This document shows, one piece after another, positions 11,380 to 23,276 of a stretch of 64,000 bases of DNA. The notes beneath the pieces are model-generated. The model made no database searches, was not told where the DNA came from, and saw nothing but the letters and a program-made list of their open reading frames with translations. A program made the position numbers and the translations under genes. Numbering within the stretch: the first letter of the stretch is position 1; every line of letters begins with the position of its first letter. Source of the stretch: Chimonanthus salicifolius (Eukaryota; Streptophyta; Magnoliopsida; Laurales; Calycanthaceae); assembly GCA_013350335.1 (NCBI GenBank), contig CM023537.1, forward strand, positions 8,919,438-8,983,437, given 5' to 3'.

Positions 11380-11580
11380 AAATATCGGCTAAGACGCTGA
11401 TATGTCGGATCTCGGCGAGATCTCTCTCTCCTAATTTTTTTTTAACAAATATCGGCCGTATAAATGTGTATAGGCTGATATCAATGAGATCTCAGTCATA
11501 TTGATCGATATTATGTGTATCGACAGATATATTTAGACCGTAAAAAATCTAAAATATCCCGGCTGAAATTTATATCCATG
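11380..11580. repeat. ATATCGG/CCGATAT dispersed repeat patch 3
   Basis: Motifs ATATCGGCTAAGACGCTGAT, ATATCGGCCGTAT and TCGACAGATATA recur, plus a GAGATCTC-type palindrome (TCGGCGAGATCTCTCTC). It is related to the patches at 8821 and 10731. Confidence 0.5.
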
Positions 11581-12514
11581 TTCCAGCCCTGCATATGCAT
11601 TGTCCGAGGGGCCATACCCATTCATCAATTGGGCTCAGACCCAAAAGCTGAAAGGCTTTTTTAGAAAATAGTATTTTGTGAAAAGATTTGAAATTTGTAA
11701 AATTTAACTACAACTGTCTATTTTATAAATTTTATGAATAACTATGAAAATATGATTAGAAAGTGTAAGATTTTTTTAAGTAAACCATATTTTCACAAAT
11801 TATATAGGTTATTCATTTATAAAGTAGGTGATTTTCTAATTGAGGCAGGAGTAAACATCTTTAAAAGAGGTGATTTCCAATAACATTTATAATGTATAAC
11901 ATTCTTAATCAAAAGACTTTTGATATATATTTTAGATCTTAAAATTTCCACAGAATTTTCAAATACACCAAACTTATTATTTAACAAGCTTTCATACAAA
12001 AAAAATGGATCTATGTTTAATTTTTGGCGATGAGGTAATTTTTTTTGTCTGTATTCTAACCATTTTACACAGACTTTCATTTAAAAAAAATTCATTTTGA
12101 TTACAATTTTAAAAATTTAAAATCATGACCCAATCCAATTTAGCAGTGAAGTTGACAAACTTAAAAAAAATCTCAAAAGTTGCAATCGGCATTCTTAGAT
12201 TCTATCCTAATTTACTTTTTTATTTTAATTCAGAATATCAAAAGTGTAATCATTTATATTGAAAATAGACATTATTAATTATAAATGAATTAAATTTTAA
12301 CCATTTGATCTTAACGATTAAAATCACTTGGCATATTTAAAAATCATTATAATAATAATACCTATTTTACTTTGACCATTAAAATTAAGTGGTTGAGAAT
12401 TAAACATTTTAAATTAAAATAAGTTTAAATTATAATTCCTCAATTCTATTATCATGTGATTATTCATTAAAATTTCAAATGCCAACTGGACAAGTAGTGA
12501 AGAGGACAACCGGA
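11581..12514. other. AT-rich stretch, nothing recognised
   Basis: The open frame on the minus strand at 11817-12080 (87 codons) is unrecognised and has AT-driven composition. Base composition changes abruptly at about 12515, where a CT-rich leader begins. Confidence 0.4.
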
Positions 12515-12797
12515 CAAATGACCGTATGATAAGGACAACAGTTTCTCCTTCCTCTCTCATTTTCTCCTGCGTCTAAACGCCCCATTTTCCTTCTTCTTTC
12601 TTTCTGCACAAACAATTCTCCAACACTTTCGATCTAGGGTTTTCGTTTTCGATCGGTTCTAGATTAGGGTTTTAGGTTGTTGAATTCTCTCTTCTCATTC
12701 TCCGATCACTGATCTGTTTTAGAGTCCGATGGCTTCTTTCTCATCAGCGCCAGTCCCATTACGCCCGATGGCTTCTTTCTCATCTGCGCCAGCAAGG
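12515..12797 (+). CDS. Gene 5' end, copy 1: CT-rich leader plus short first exon
   Basis: A CT-rich leader containing the ATCTAGGGTTTTCG and TTAGGGTTTTAGG motifs typical of plant 5' regions precedes an ATG at 12729. The 23-codon exon (12729-12797) reads MASFSSAP, then VPLRP, then MASFSSAPAR. It contains an internal duplication of ATGGCTTCTTTCTCATC. It ends in phase 0 at a consensus donor, GCAAGG/GTACGTGC. I do not recognise the gene; a Ser/Ala-rich start could belong to many proteins. No continuation exon was identified downstream, where the sequence becomes duplicated leader and then repeats. It is therefore either a first exon with very distant partners or an orphan fragment. The exon interpretation is inferred from the start context, leader type and donor site. 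Confidence 0.4.
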
Positions 12798-12854
12798 GTA
12801 CGTGCTCTTCCCTTCATTTGATTGCTCTTTTCGTCTACCAAATTAAACATTGTA

Positions 12855-13311
12855 AATGACAATTGAGCGTATGATAAGGAAATTCAAGTCCTATAAGATG
12901 CAGCTTCCCCCCTCATTTTTTCTCCTGCGTCTCCCATTTTCCTCCTTCTTTTTGTTTCTTGTAAATCTCTTTCTGCACAAACGATTCTCCAACACTTTCG
13001 ATCTAGGGTTTCGTTTTAGATCTGTTCTATTAGGATTAGGGTTTTAGGTTCTTGAATTCTCTTTTCTCATTCTCCGTTCACTTGCTTTTTCCCCCTCTTC
13101 CATTTGATCTCTACAAAATCTGAGAATTGTTTGGTGTTAAAGGATCTTCTATTAGGATTAGGGTTAGTTTTTTTTTTTTTTTTCTTCTGGGATCAATGGA
13201 TGAGAGAAAGGTGGCCGTCCCTCGTGTGCCACGGGCATTTGCGACCCGTTGTAGATCTGTTTTATAGTCCCATTATGCCCGATGGCTTCTTTCTGATCAG
13301 CACCAGCAAAG
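12855..13311 (+). pseudogene. Gene 5' end, copy 2, with nonsense codon
   Basis: This repeats the leader of copy 1 (CTCATTTTCTCCTGCGTCT, TTCTCCAACACTTTCGATCT, then GGGTTTTAGGTT) with an additional GGATTAGGGTTAG-poly-T segment. It carries the homologous exon start at 13282 and the same donor (AAAG/GTACGTGC at 13311). In this copy the fifth codon is TGA where copy 1 has TCA, so the frame M-A-S-F stops at 13294. Copy 2 also lacks the first of the two ATGGCTTCTTTC blocks present in copy 1. The intronic sequence after the donor stays similar in both copies (CTCTTCCCTTCATTTGATTG), showing that a genomic segment and not a transcript was duplicated. Confidence 0.55.
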
Positions 13312-13374
13312 GTACGTGCTCTTCCCTTCATTTGATTGCTCTTTTTGTCTACCAAAATTGAAACATTGTAAACC

Positions 13375-14221
13375 CATTTGCTGCATGCGTGGGTAAATAA
13401 ATGCCAATATAATCAGTTTGGGTCCATTGTTGAGAGGTTATTTATTGACTAATGTGACTTGAACCATGTAATTTGATGTATTATCATTTGATTTATGATG
13501 AATTAATGGACAGTCAAGAAGAAGTAGTCCAAATTAAACATGTCAAATGTCCAATATTGAAGGGTTGTTTTACTCGATGTCATTTTAAGGCGTATAAACC
13601 TATAAAAATGGCTGACTAATCAGTTTGGATTAGTCTTTTGCCATGTAAAGATTAATACTGGGAATGGCTCTGTGAAAGTTTTGAAGGTTCGAAGAAGTAC
13701 TTAAGAGAAACAATGGGTTGTAATTGTGATTACCTGAGACTCTTTCATCCTTTATTTGCCTCCTTTGTTCTTTGAACCTTCAAAATTTTCTCTTCCTTGT
13801 GAAAATGATTTATTGTCTCTGAAAATGACATCAAGTCGAACACTACCTTGAGGCATTAAAGTGAAGAAATGTCATGTACCATTTATAAGTGAGAACCTCT
13901 CAAATTTCAAAATTCAAATATATAGAATTTCAGCATATGATCAAATTTTGACATCAAGGTTTGTTGCATTTTAGCTGTCCACCTAGAATCTTGTACGTAG
14001 CCTTTTTATTGTCATGATATGAAACATTTGGTACCTTGAAATGAGCCCAAATATTTGTTCTAAATGGTTAGCATGAATATTGCACTTGTTTTCAGGTTTA
14101 TCTGTGTTTATTTTGCTTTAGCAATAACAAACATAGTAGTTGAAGGAGTGTCTTAGTTGCACCTAAGCACCTAGGACCCATACCCCTTTTGCACCTTGCT
14201 TACCCCATTTTGTGCCTGGGT
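13375..14221. other. Noncoding stretch after the duplicated first exon
   Basis: If copy 1 or 2 is a real first exon, this would be intron. I see no further exon with recognisable protein similarity and no transposon ends. Confidence 0.35.
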
Positions 14222-14310
14222 CTTAATGTTCCTTTTCCTTGAACCTAGAAAAGTGAGAAGATCCTTCTCCTTGAACCTAGAAAAGTGAGGAGATCCTTCT
14301 CCTTGATGCT
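14222..14310. repeat. Short tandem duplication (~29 bp)
   Basis: CCTTGAACCTAGAAAAGTGA, followed by a purine and then a GAGATCCTTCT-type block, is repeated head-to-tail. This looks like a local replication-slippage duplication. Confidence 0.6.
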
Positions 14311-14514
14311 TCAAATAACAAGATCACCATGAATGAGGTTTTATTTTGTTGATTAGTTTTGTTTTATGAAATGCTATTGTGTTGCAAACCATGATCTTAA
14401 AAAGTTGTGCACAAGCAATAAATAAAGAAATTCCCGTATGAAGAGTCAAAAGACTACAAGTAGAAAGTATTAGGAGGATAGGTTGTTAAAGACATGGATT
14501 GAGGCGGTGAATGG

Positions 14515-14643
14515 TGTTTCATTATCTATTAGAGTTGCCATGTCAGCCACGGATTGAGATCAATGGTGGCTTCTAATCGTGTTTCATTATCCATTAGAGT
14601 TGCCATGTCGGCCACGGATTGAGATCAATGGTGGTTCTAATCT
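14515..14643. repeat. Tandem duplication (~66 bp)
   Basis: GTTTCATTATC-ATTAGAGTTG and the following GCCACGGATTGAGATCAATG block occur twice in direct tandem, with a few substitutions and a one-base length difference. It lies just upstream of the large repeat array. Confidence 0.7.
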
Positions 14644-14969
14644 AAGGCTCCCTTTTTTCCATTCTTTTTGCTTTTTTTCTGCGATTCCTTTTCTACAGCC
14701 AAAAATGGGAAGGAAGCTCCTCAAATGCTATTTCAGCGAGTATTTATAGGGGGTTCTAAATAAGATCCCCTAATGCATTTAGAAACTGCCCCCAAGGGGT
14801 AAATGTGCAATTTCGCAGACGGTGTATTAGGCATTGTTATAAAAATCAATTGAGTTTTAGTTGACTTGGCTGATATGACTTGGATCCAATTGAACATTGG
14901 ATTTGAACCTGTCACCAATCATGATTTTGAATGTTATCTCATTCAGGTCCAGCATGGTGATGCTTGGTG

Positions 14970-17900
14970 GCTGTCTATTTTTTTCTTAATACTCTTCTTT
15001 TCTTCTTAATACTTTTAGCCTTTTCCTTCGAACTTCGTCCTTTTAAAGAAATTATTCCTGTTGCTTAAAACTTCTACTCTCTTCTTCAAAACTTTAACTT
15101 TCATTTTCCTTTTTCTAAAACTTTCTTTGTCTTTTTAAGATCTCTCATTTTCTTATGAAAAACTCTCAATCGATTCTTAAAAATTCTTCATTTGTTTCTT
15201 AATACTCTTCCTTTTCTCATCAAACTTTTTTTATTTTCAAAACAGAATCTGAATAACTCTCATTTTCTTCTTAAAACTCGCTTTCTACTATAATTTCTCA
15301 TCTTCTTCTTGAACTTCTAAATACTCTAATTTTTTTTCTAAACACTCTCCTTTTCTTCTTGAAAACTTTCTTCTTAATACTCTCTTTTTTTTTAGAGAAG
15401 CTCTCTTATACTTCTTAAGGCTGTAGTTTTTTTAAATTTTTTTATTAAAATTCCCCATTTCTTTTTAGAAACCTTTTTTATTTGTTAATCACTCACATTT
15501 CATCTTAAGTCTCTGATTGTAGCACTTCTTTTTTCTATCTAAAACTATGGCTTTTTTTCTTAAAAACACTCTTTTTAGTAACTCTCAAGTGCCTTCTAAG
15601 AACTCTCCCTTTTCTTATGGAAGCTATCACTTTCTTCTTGTATCACTCCTTTTCGTTTGACGAGCTTGCAATTTCTTCTAAAAAGTCTCATTTTAGACTA
15701 AAAACATTGATTTTCTTTTTAAACCTTATCTTTTAATTCTAAAATTTTCTTTTTACTTCTTAAAAGTTCTCAGTTTTCTTCTTAGAAAACTTGTTTTGTT
15801 CTTGAAAGCTCTTCTTTTCATTCAAAAACTCTCATTTCCTTTCTAAAGTTCTCATTTTCTATCTAAAACTCTATAGAGTTGAAAGGCCATACGTGAAAGC
15901 TCTTCTTTTCATTCAAAGACTCTCATTTCCTTAGTTTTCATTTTCTTTCTAGGTAACTGGTTGTCATTGAAGGGTCATCCTTTTTCCCTCTCTTGAAAAC
16001 AATCTTCTTAAAACTCTGACTTTCTTCTTACAAACTCTCATTTTCTTATAAAAGCTATAGTTTCTCTCATTTTTTTGTAACTATCATTTTCTAGTTAAAT
16101 CTCTTCTCTTTTTTGGAGTTTTCCATTTCTTCTTAAAAACTATTATTGTCTGATTTGATACTCTCTTTTATAATTCATTAAAATCTATATTTTTCTTAAT
16201 ACTCTTCTTTGCTTCTTAAAAACTTTTACTTTCTTCTCTTAAACTTTTGTTTTCCTTTTTCTTAATCTTTGTCTATCTTCTTCAAGTATCTCTCTTTTTT
16301 TTTTAAATCTCTCAATCGATTCTTAAAAGTTCTTTCTTTGTTTCTTAATACTCTACTTTTCTTCATGAAACTTTTTTTTTTCTATTCAAAACTGTCCTTT
16401 CTTCCTAAGTACTCACATTTTTCTTCTTAAAAGCCTCAGTTTCTTCTTGCAACAATCCCCTTCTTCTGGAAGAATATCTCTCATTTTCTTCTGAAACTCT
16501 CACTTTTTACTATATTCTCATTTTATTCTTAAACTTCTCTTCTCATTTTCTTATACTCTTTCTTCTATATAACTCATATTTTTTAGATAAGCATCTTCTC
16601 TTCATAAATATCTATCAATTTCATATTTACCTTTAAAAAAAAAGTTTCTCATTTTCGACTAAATGCTTTCTTTCATATTATTGTTAAAACTATTCTTCTC
16701 ATCTACCTAAACTTTTCTTATTACTAAAGCTCTATGTTTTCTTCTTAATGTTGCATTTTTTGTATAAAAATTCCTATTTTCTTCATAATAACTCTTTCCC
16801 CTACTGAGAGCGAGTATTTTCTTCATAATAACTCTTTTTCCTACTAAGAGCTCGTGTTTTCTTCTAAAAAATCTTCTTTTCTTTTAAGAATTCTCATTTT
16901 CTTTTGAAAAACTCTCATATTTCTTCTTAAAGGTATTTTTTTTCATCTAGAAACACTCATCTGTTGATGTAGGCACACGTACCTATAAAACGCAGGTTCA
17001 TATATTTTATAAAAGAAATAGAATTTTTTGAAAAATTCATTTGTTTAAAAATTTGTTATTTTGATGAGTTTTTTAGGTAAAGCTGATGAAATAACATGCT
17101 AAGGTTCAATATACATAGGTCCATGGGGTTTTCCACTCAAAATCCATGTGAATCTAAGATTTTAGGGCCCAAAAGTCATGGATTCACATAGATTATGGGT
17201 GGAAAAGCCCATGGACACTTTTTGGCCTTACCCTACTATTTCATCATTTTAGCTCAAATGCTGATGAAATTAACAAATCTTCGATCTAATAAATATTTTG
17301 AGAAAATCCATTTTCTTTTATTAATGAAACTGCATCATCTTCATTTTTAAGACCCTTCGTTTTTCTTCTCCCATTTTTCTTTTTAAAAACTCACAACTTA
17401 TTTATAAAAGATGCTATCTTTCTTTCTTAAAAAAATCTCGGTTTGTACTAAATCCTCTCCTTTTTCTTTTATAAACTTTGACGGCTCTCATGTTTTTAGT
17501 GGAACTCTTATTTTGTTCTTAAACCCCTCAATTTTTTTCTAAAAACTCATCTTTTCCTCTTAGAACTCTCCTTTTTTTCTTTTGATTAACTCTAAACTCT
17601 ATCATAAAGCTCTAATTTCTTACGAAAAGTTTTTCTCTTTAATAAAACCTTTTTTTTTTTCCTGAAATGCTTTCACTTTATTTTTAAAACTCTCATATTC
17701 TTTTTAAAATCTCATTATCTTCTTCAAAATCTCTAATCCTTATGAAAAGATCTCTTTTCTCTTGAAAAACAATCATTTGCATTTTAGAAAACTCTCATTT
17801 TCTTTTTGATGCTCTTGTTTTCTTATTAAAAAGTTATAATTTGTAATTAAAAGACTTCCTTTCTTCTGAAAAAATCTCTCATTTTTGGCTAAATGCTCTA

Positions 17901-18951
17901 TTGTTATTGTTGAAACTCTTCTTCTCATCTACCGGAATTTTTCTTTTTTACTAGAAGCTCTACGTTTTCTTCTTAACGTTGTCTTTTAAAATTCCCCATT
18001 TCTTATTAGAAACCCTTCTTTATTTGTTAATCACTCATATTTTCATCTTAAGTCTGATTTTAGCACCTTTTTTTCTTAAAAACACTCAGTCTTTTGAGTA
18101 ACTCTCAAGTGCCTTCTAAGTATTCTCCCTTTTCTTATGGAAGCTTTACTTCTTAAAAATTCTCGTTTTCTTCATAGAAAACTTGTTTTGTTCTTGAAAG
18201 CCCTTCTTTTTCATTCAAAGACTTTCATTTCCTTTCTAAAGTTCTCATTTTCTTTCTAGAACTATATAGATTTGAAAGGCTATAGGTGAAAGCTCTCCTT
18301 TTCATTCAAAGACTCTCATTTCCATTCTAAAGGTCTCATTTTCTTTCTAGGTAACCGGTTGTCACCGAAGGGTCATCATTTTTCCCCTTCTTGAAAACAA
18401 TCTTCTTAAAATTCTGACCTTCTTCTTACAAACTCTCATTTTCTTATAAAAGCCATAGTTTTTTTCTTAAAACTCTTTTTTCTAAGTAACTCACATTTTT
18501 TTATAACTGTCATTTTCTAGTTAAACCTCTTCTCTTTTTGGAGTTTTCCTTTTCTTCTTAAAAACTATTATTGTCTAATTAATACTCTTTTTTAATTCAT
18601 AAAAATCTATATTTTTCTTAATACTTTCTTCTTTAAAATTTTAGCTTTTTCCTTGGAAATTTGTCCTTTTTAACTTTCATTTTCCTTTTTCTTAATATTT
18701 ATCTGTCTTCTTCAAGTATCTCCTTTTTTTTTTTTTTTTGAGAATCTCTCAATCGATTCTTAAAAGTTCTTTGTTTGTTTCTTAATACTCTACTTTTCTT
18801 CATGAAACCTTTTTTCTTTTCTATTCAAAACTGTCCTTTATTTCTAAGAACTCACATTTTTCTTCTTAAAACCTCAGTTTCTTCTTGGAACAACAATCCC
18901 CTTCTTCTAGATGAATCTCTCTCATTTTCTTTTTAAACTCTCACTTTAGAT
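14970..18951. repeat. Polypyrimidine-rich degenerate tandem block A1
   Basis: Nearly 4 kb made of degenerate units of about 20-25 bases built on CTTCTTAAAACTCTCATTTT. The plus strand is dominated by T, C and A and is strikingly poor in G, a strong strand asymmetry. Large segments recur in blocks A2 and A3 in the same order, including the hairpin module at 17119. Minus-strand open frames here are lysine/arginine-rich products of the repeat (the complement is AAG/AGA/AAA-rich) and are not regarded as genes. Confidence 0.8.
17119..17216. repeat. Hairpin module, copy 1
   Basis: An imperfect inverted repeat with arms of about 34 bases. The left arm is GGTCCATGGGGTTTTCCACT continuing to CCATGTGAATC; the right arm is GATTCACATAGATT continuing to GGAAAAGCCCATGGAC. 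The loop is about 30 bases containing TTTTAGGGCCCAAAAG. It lies in a ~390-base G-containing island (about 16960-17350) conserved in all three polypyrimidine blocks. Confidence 0.7.
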
Positions 18952-18987
18952 CGGTAGTAGGATATTGGTTCCAAAGCTTGTCAATGC

Positions 18988-19135
18988 CAACCCCATGGGG
19001 TTGGTGTGATGGCCTAGAACCCACTTCTATAAGTGGGAGGTCTTGAGTTCAATTCCCGCTCTTCGCAAAGGGCCACTCTCCATAGTTTTACGATGTGTGT
19101 GGATAGATAGGTTTGCACATGTCCCAATGATTAGT
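18988..19135 (+). mobile_element. tRNA-derived SINE, family 2, within the satellite
   Basis: GGGGTTGGTGTGATGGCCTA is the A-box-like head, and TTGAGTTCAATTCCC is B-box-like. It interrupts a satellite module after CAAAGCTTGTCAATGCC. The first ~30 bases of the same insertion, at the same satellite position, are seen at 36475-36510. The intact body resembles the full-length copy at 59567. Confidence 0.6.
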
Positions 19136-22100
19136 CATGTGCTTTAAGAAGCCTGAGCACCTTTTGATTGGGAAGGCACACAAGCAACGACATCATTAAA
19201 TTCATTGGTTAGGATGTGCATTTAACAACGATGATTTAAAGTTCAATTTTAGTTAGGTTCATTGGTTAGGATGGGTATCCAAACAACAACATTGTCTATG
19301 TAAGTGTAAATCAATGTCATTATCAGTCTGGTCGAACTAGTGATGGTTGTTTAGCTCGAAAATTTGAATGCTTAAAGAGCCCAATTTGAAATAATTTGGG
19401 CTTGGCTCTTAATTTTGAGTTCAGAGAAATTTTCATGAAATTCAACTTTAGATGAGTTCTATTATATTTGTTCAAAAGATTGTGAATGCCCATTTTTGGT
19501 TTTGTTCAATTGATTGGGGAAGGGTATCCATGTGACAACATCATGTGTGTCGTGAAAGCCCTATTTCAATGTCTCAAATTGGATTGAAATCTATTTTTAT
19601 TTGATATGGAGACGACAACCGTATTGATGCCCAATTTTGGTTAGGTTCCTTTGTTGGGATGGGCATCCAAAGAACAACGTTGCCTATGTGGTGTTAGGCC
19701 AATATCTACTATTCAGCGGAAATCAATGAAATGTCCAATTGGATGGGCATTTCGACAATGACTTCATTAATCTGGTGGAAGTGGAATGGTTGTTTTGGTC
19801 GAAAATTTGAAAGCTTGAAGAGTTCGATTTGAAAGAAATTTGGCACTACTATTAATTTTGAGAGTTGACATGTTTTTATGAAATTCAACTTTAGATGAGT
19901 TGTAGGATATTCAACACCCATTTTTTGTTTACATCTATTGATTGGGGAAGGGCATACAAAAAACGACGTTATATATGTTGTGAAGACCGTATTTGAATAT
20001 CTTAAATAAGATTGAGATATAGTTTTAGTGGATATTGTGTGGAGAAGCCTTATTGATGCCCTATTTTGGTTAGATTCCTTGGTTGGGATGGGTATCGAAA
20101 TGACAACATTGTCTATGTATGTGGAAATCAATCAAATGTCCAATTTTGGTTTAGGTTCATTGGTTGGGAATTGGCATTTCCACAATGACACCACCAATCT
20201 TGTGGAAGTTGAGATGGAAATTTAGCTCAGAAAAATCTGAAAGTTGTAAGAGCCCAATTCAAAATAAATTTGGTTTAGCTCTTAATTTTGAGTTCACAAT
20301 GATTTCCATGAAATTCAACTTCAGTTGAGTTGTAGAATATTGGTTCATATGTTTGTCAATGGTCATTTTTGTTTTCAGTCCATTGATTGAGGAAAGAGCA
20401 TACAAGCAACATCATATATATGTTTTGAAGACTGTATTTCAATATCTCAAATAAGATTGAATTATATTTTTATTCGATATTGAGTGGAGAGCCGTATTGA
20501 TGCTCTATTTTGGTTAGATTTCTTGGTTGATATGGGCATATAAAAACAAGTTAGTATTTTGGTGTCAGGCTAGTATCTACTATTAAGTGAAAATCACCGT
20601 ATTGATGTCCTATTTTGGTTAGATTCCGTGGTTAGGATGGGCATATAAAAACAAGTTAGTATTTTGGCGTCAGGCTAGTATCTAATATTAAGTGGAAATC
20701 ATTGAAATGCCCATTTTTGGTTTAGGTTCATTGGTTGGGGACATGCATTTCAACGACGACATCATCAACCTGGTGGAAGTAGAGATGATTGTTTAGCTCG
20801 AAAATTTGAAACCTTGCAATTTGAAAGAAATTTGCCTTGGCTCTTAATTTTTATGGTACATTGAGTGGAGAGCCATATTGATGTCCTATTTTGGTTAGGT
20901 TCATTGGTTGGAATGGGCATATAAAAACAATATTGTCTTTTCGTGTCCAGCCAATATCTATTATTAACTGGAAATCATTGAAATGCCCAGTTTTTTATTC
21001 GGTTCATTGGTAGGGGACCTGCATTTCGACATCGACATTATCAATTGGGTGGAAATAGAAATGGTCATTAAGCTCGAAAATCTGAAATCTTGAATGTCCC
21101 TATTCATAAGAATTTTGGATTGGCTCTTATTTTTTGTTAGATATTGACTAGAGAGCTGTATTGATGCACAATTTTGGTTAGACTCCTTTGCTAGGATGGG
21201 CGTATGAAAACAAAGTTGTTTATGTAGTGTCTGACCAATATCTACTATTAAGTAGAAATCAATGAAATGCCCAGTTTTGGTTTAGGTTCATTGGTTGGGG
21301 ATAAGCATTTCGACAACGACATCATTAATCTGGTGGATGTAGGGATGATTATTAAGCTTGAAAATCTGAAACCTTGAAGTGCCCGAGTCGAAAGATATTT
21401 GGCTTGGCTCTTAATTTTGAGTTCAAAGATATTCATGAAATTCAATTTTAGATGAGTTCTAGGATATTTGGTTCAAAAGCTTGTCAATGCCCATTTTTTG
21501 TGTAGGTCATTTGATTGGGGAAGGGCATACAAGCAACATCATATATGTTTTGAACACCGTATTTCAATATCTCAAATAAGATTGAAATACATTTTTATTG
21601 GAAATTCAGTGGAACGTCGTATTGATGCCCCATTTTGGTTTGGTTCCTTGGTTAGAATGGGCATTCATACAACAAAGTTGTTTATGTGGTGTCTGGCAAA
21701 TATCTACTATTAAATAGAAATCAATGAAATGCCCAGTTTTAGGTTATGCTCATTGACTGGGTACATGCATTTCGACAATGACATCATCAATCTGGTGGGA
21801 GTAGAGATGGTTGTTTAGTTCGAAAATTTGAAGCCTTTCAATTCGAAAGAAATTTGGCTTGGCTCTTAATTTTTAAGGTACATTGAGTGGAGAGCCATAT
21901 TAATGCTTTATTTTTGTTAGATTCCTTGGTTGGGATGGGCATATAAAAACAACGTTGTCTTTTCGTGTCAGGCCAATATCTACTATTAAGTGGAAATCAT
22001 TGAAATGCCCAGTTTTTTATTCGATTCATTGGTGGGGGACATACATTTCGACATCGACATCATCAATTGGGTGGAAGTAGAAATGGTTATTAAGCTCGAA

Positions 22101-23276
22101 AATTTGAAACCTTGAAGAGCCCGATTCCAAAGAAATTTGGCTTGGCACTTAGTTTTGAGTTTAAAGAGAGATTCATGAATTTCAACATTGGATGAGTTGT
22201 ACAATATTGGTTTCAAAAGCTTATCAATGCCCATTTTTTGTGTAGGTCATTTGATTGGGGAAGGGCATACAAGCAACAACATGATATATGTTTTGAATAC
22301 CGTATTTCGATATCTCAAATAAGATTGAAATATATAGAAGTTAAGTGGAACGTCGCATTGGAGCCCCATTTTGGTTAGGGTCCTTGTCTGTGCTGGGCAT
22401 CCATATAACAAAATTGTTTATGTGGTGTTAGGCACATCGAGTGGAAATAAATGAAATGTCCAGTTTTGGTTTAGGTTCATTGGTTGGGGACAGGCATTTC
22501 GACAATGACATCATCAATCTGGCGGAAGTAGAGATGGTTGTTTAGTTCGAAAATTTGAAGCCTTTCTATTCGAAAGAAATTTGGCTTGGCTCTTAATTTT
22601 TAAGGTACATTGAGTGGAGAGCCATATTAATGCTTTATTTTTGTTAGGTGCCTTGGTTGGGATGGGCATATAAAAATAACGTTGCCTTTTCGTGTCAGGC
22701 CAATATCCACTATCAAGTGGAAATCATTGAAATGCCCAGTTTTTTATTCGATTCATTGGTAGGGGACATACATTTCGACATCGACATCATCAATCGGGTG
22801 GAAATAGAAATGGTTATTAAGCTCGAAAATTTGAAACCTTGAAGAGCCCGATTCCAAAGAAATTTGGCTTGGCACATAATTTTGAGTTTAATGAGATATT
22901 CATGAATTTCAACATTGGATGAGTTGTACAATATTGGTTTCAAAAGCTTGTTAATGCCCATTTTTTGGGTAGGTCATTTGATTGGGGAAGGGCATACAAG
23001 CAACAACAGATATATGTTTTGAATACCGTATTTCGATATCTCAAATAAGATTGAAATATATAGAAGTTAAGTGGAATGCCGCATTGATGCCCCATTTTGG
23101 TTAGGGTCCTTGGCTGTGATGGGCATCCATACAACAAAGTTGTTTATGTGGTGTCAGGCACATATCTACTCTTAAGTGGAAATAAATGAATTGTCCAGTT
23201 TTGGTTTAGGTTCATTGGTTGGGGACAGGCATTTCGACAATTACATCATCAATCTGGTGGAAGTAGAGATGGTTGT

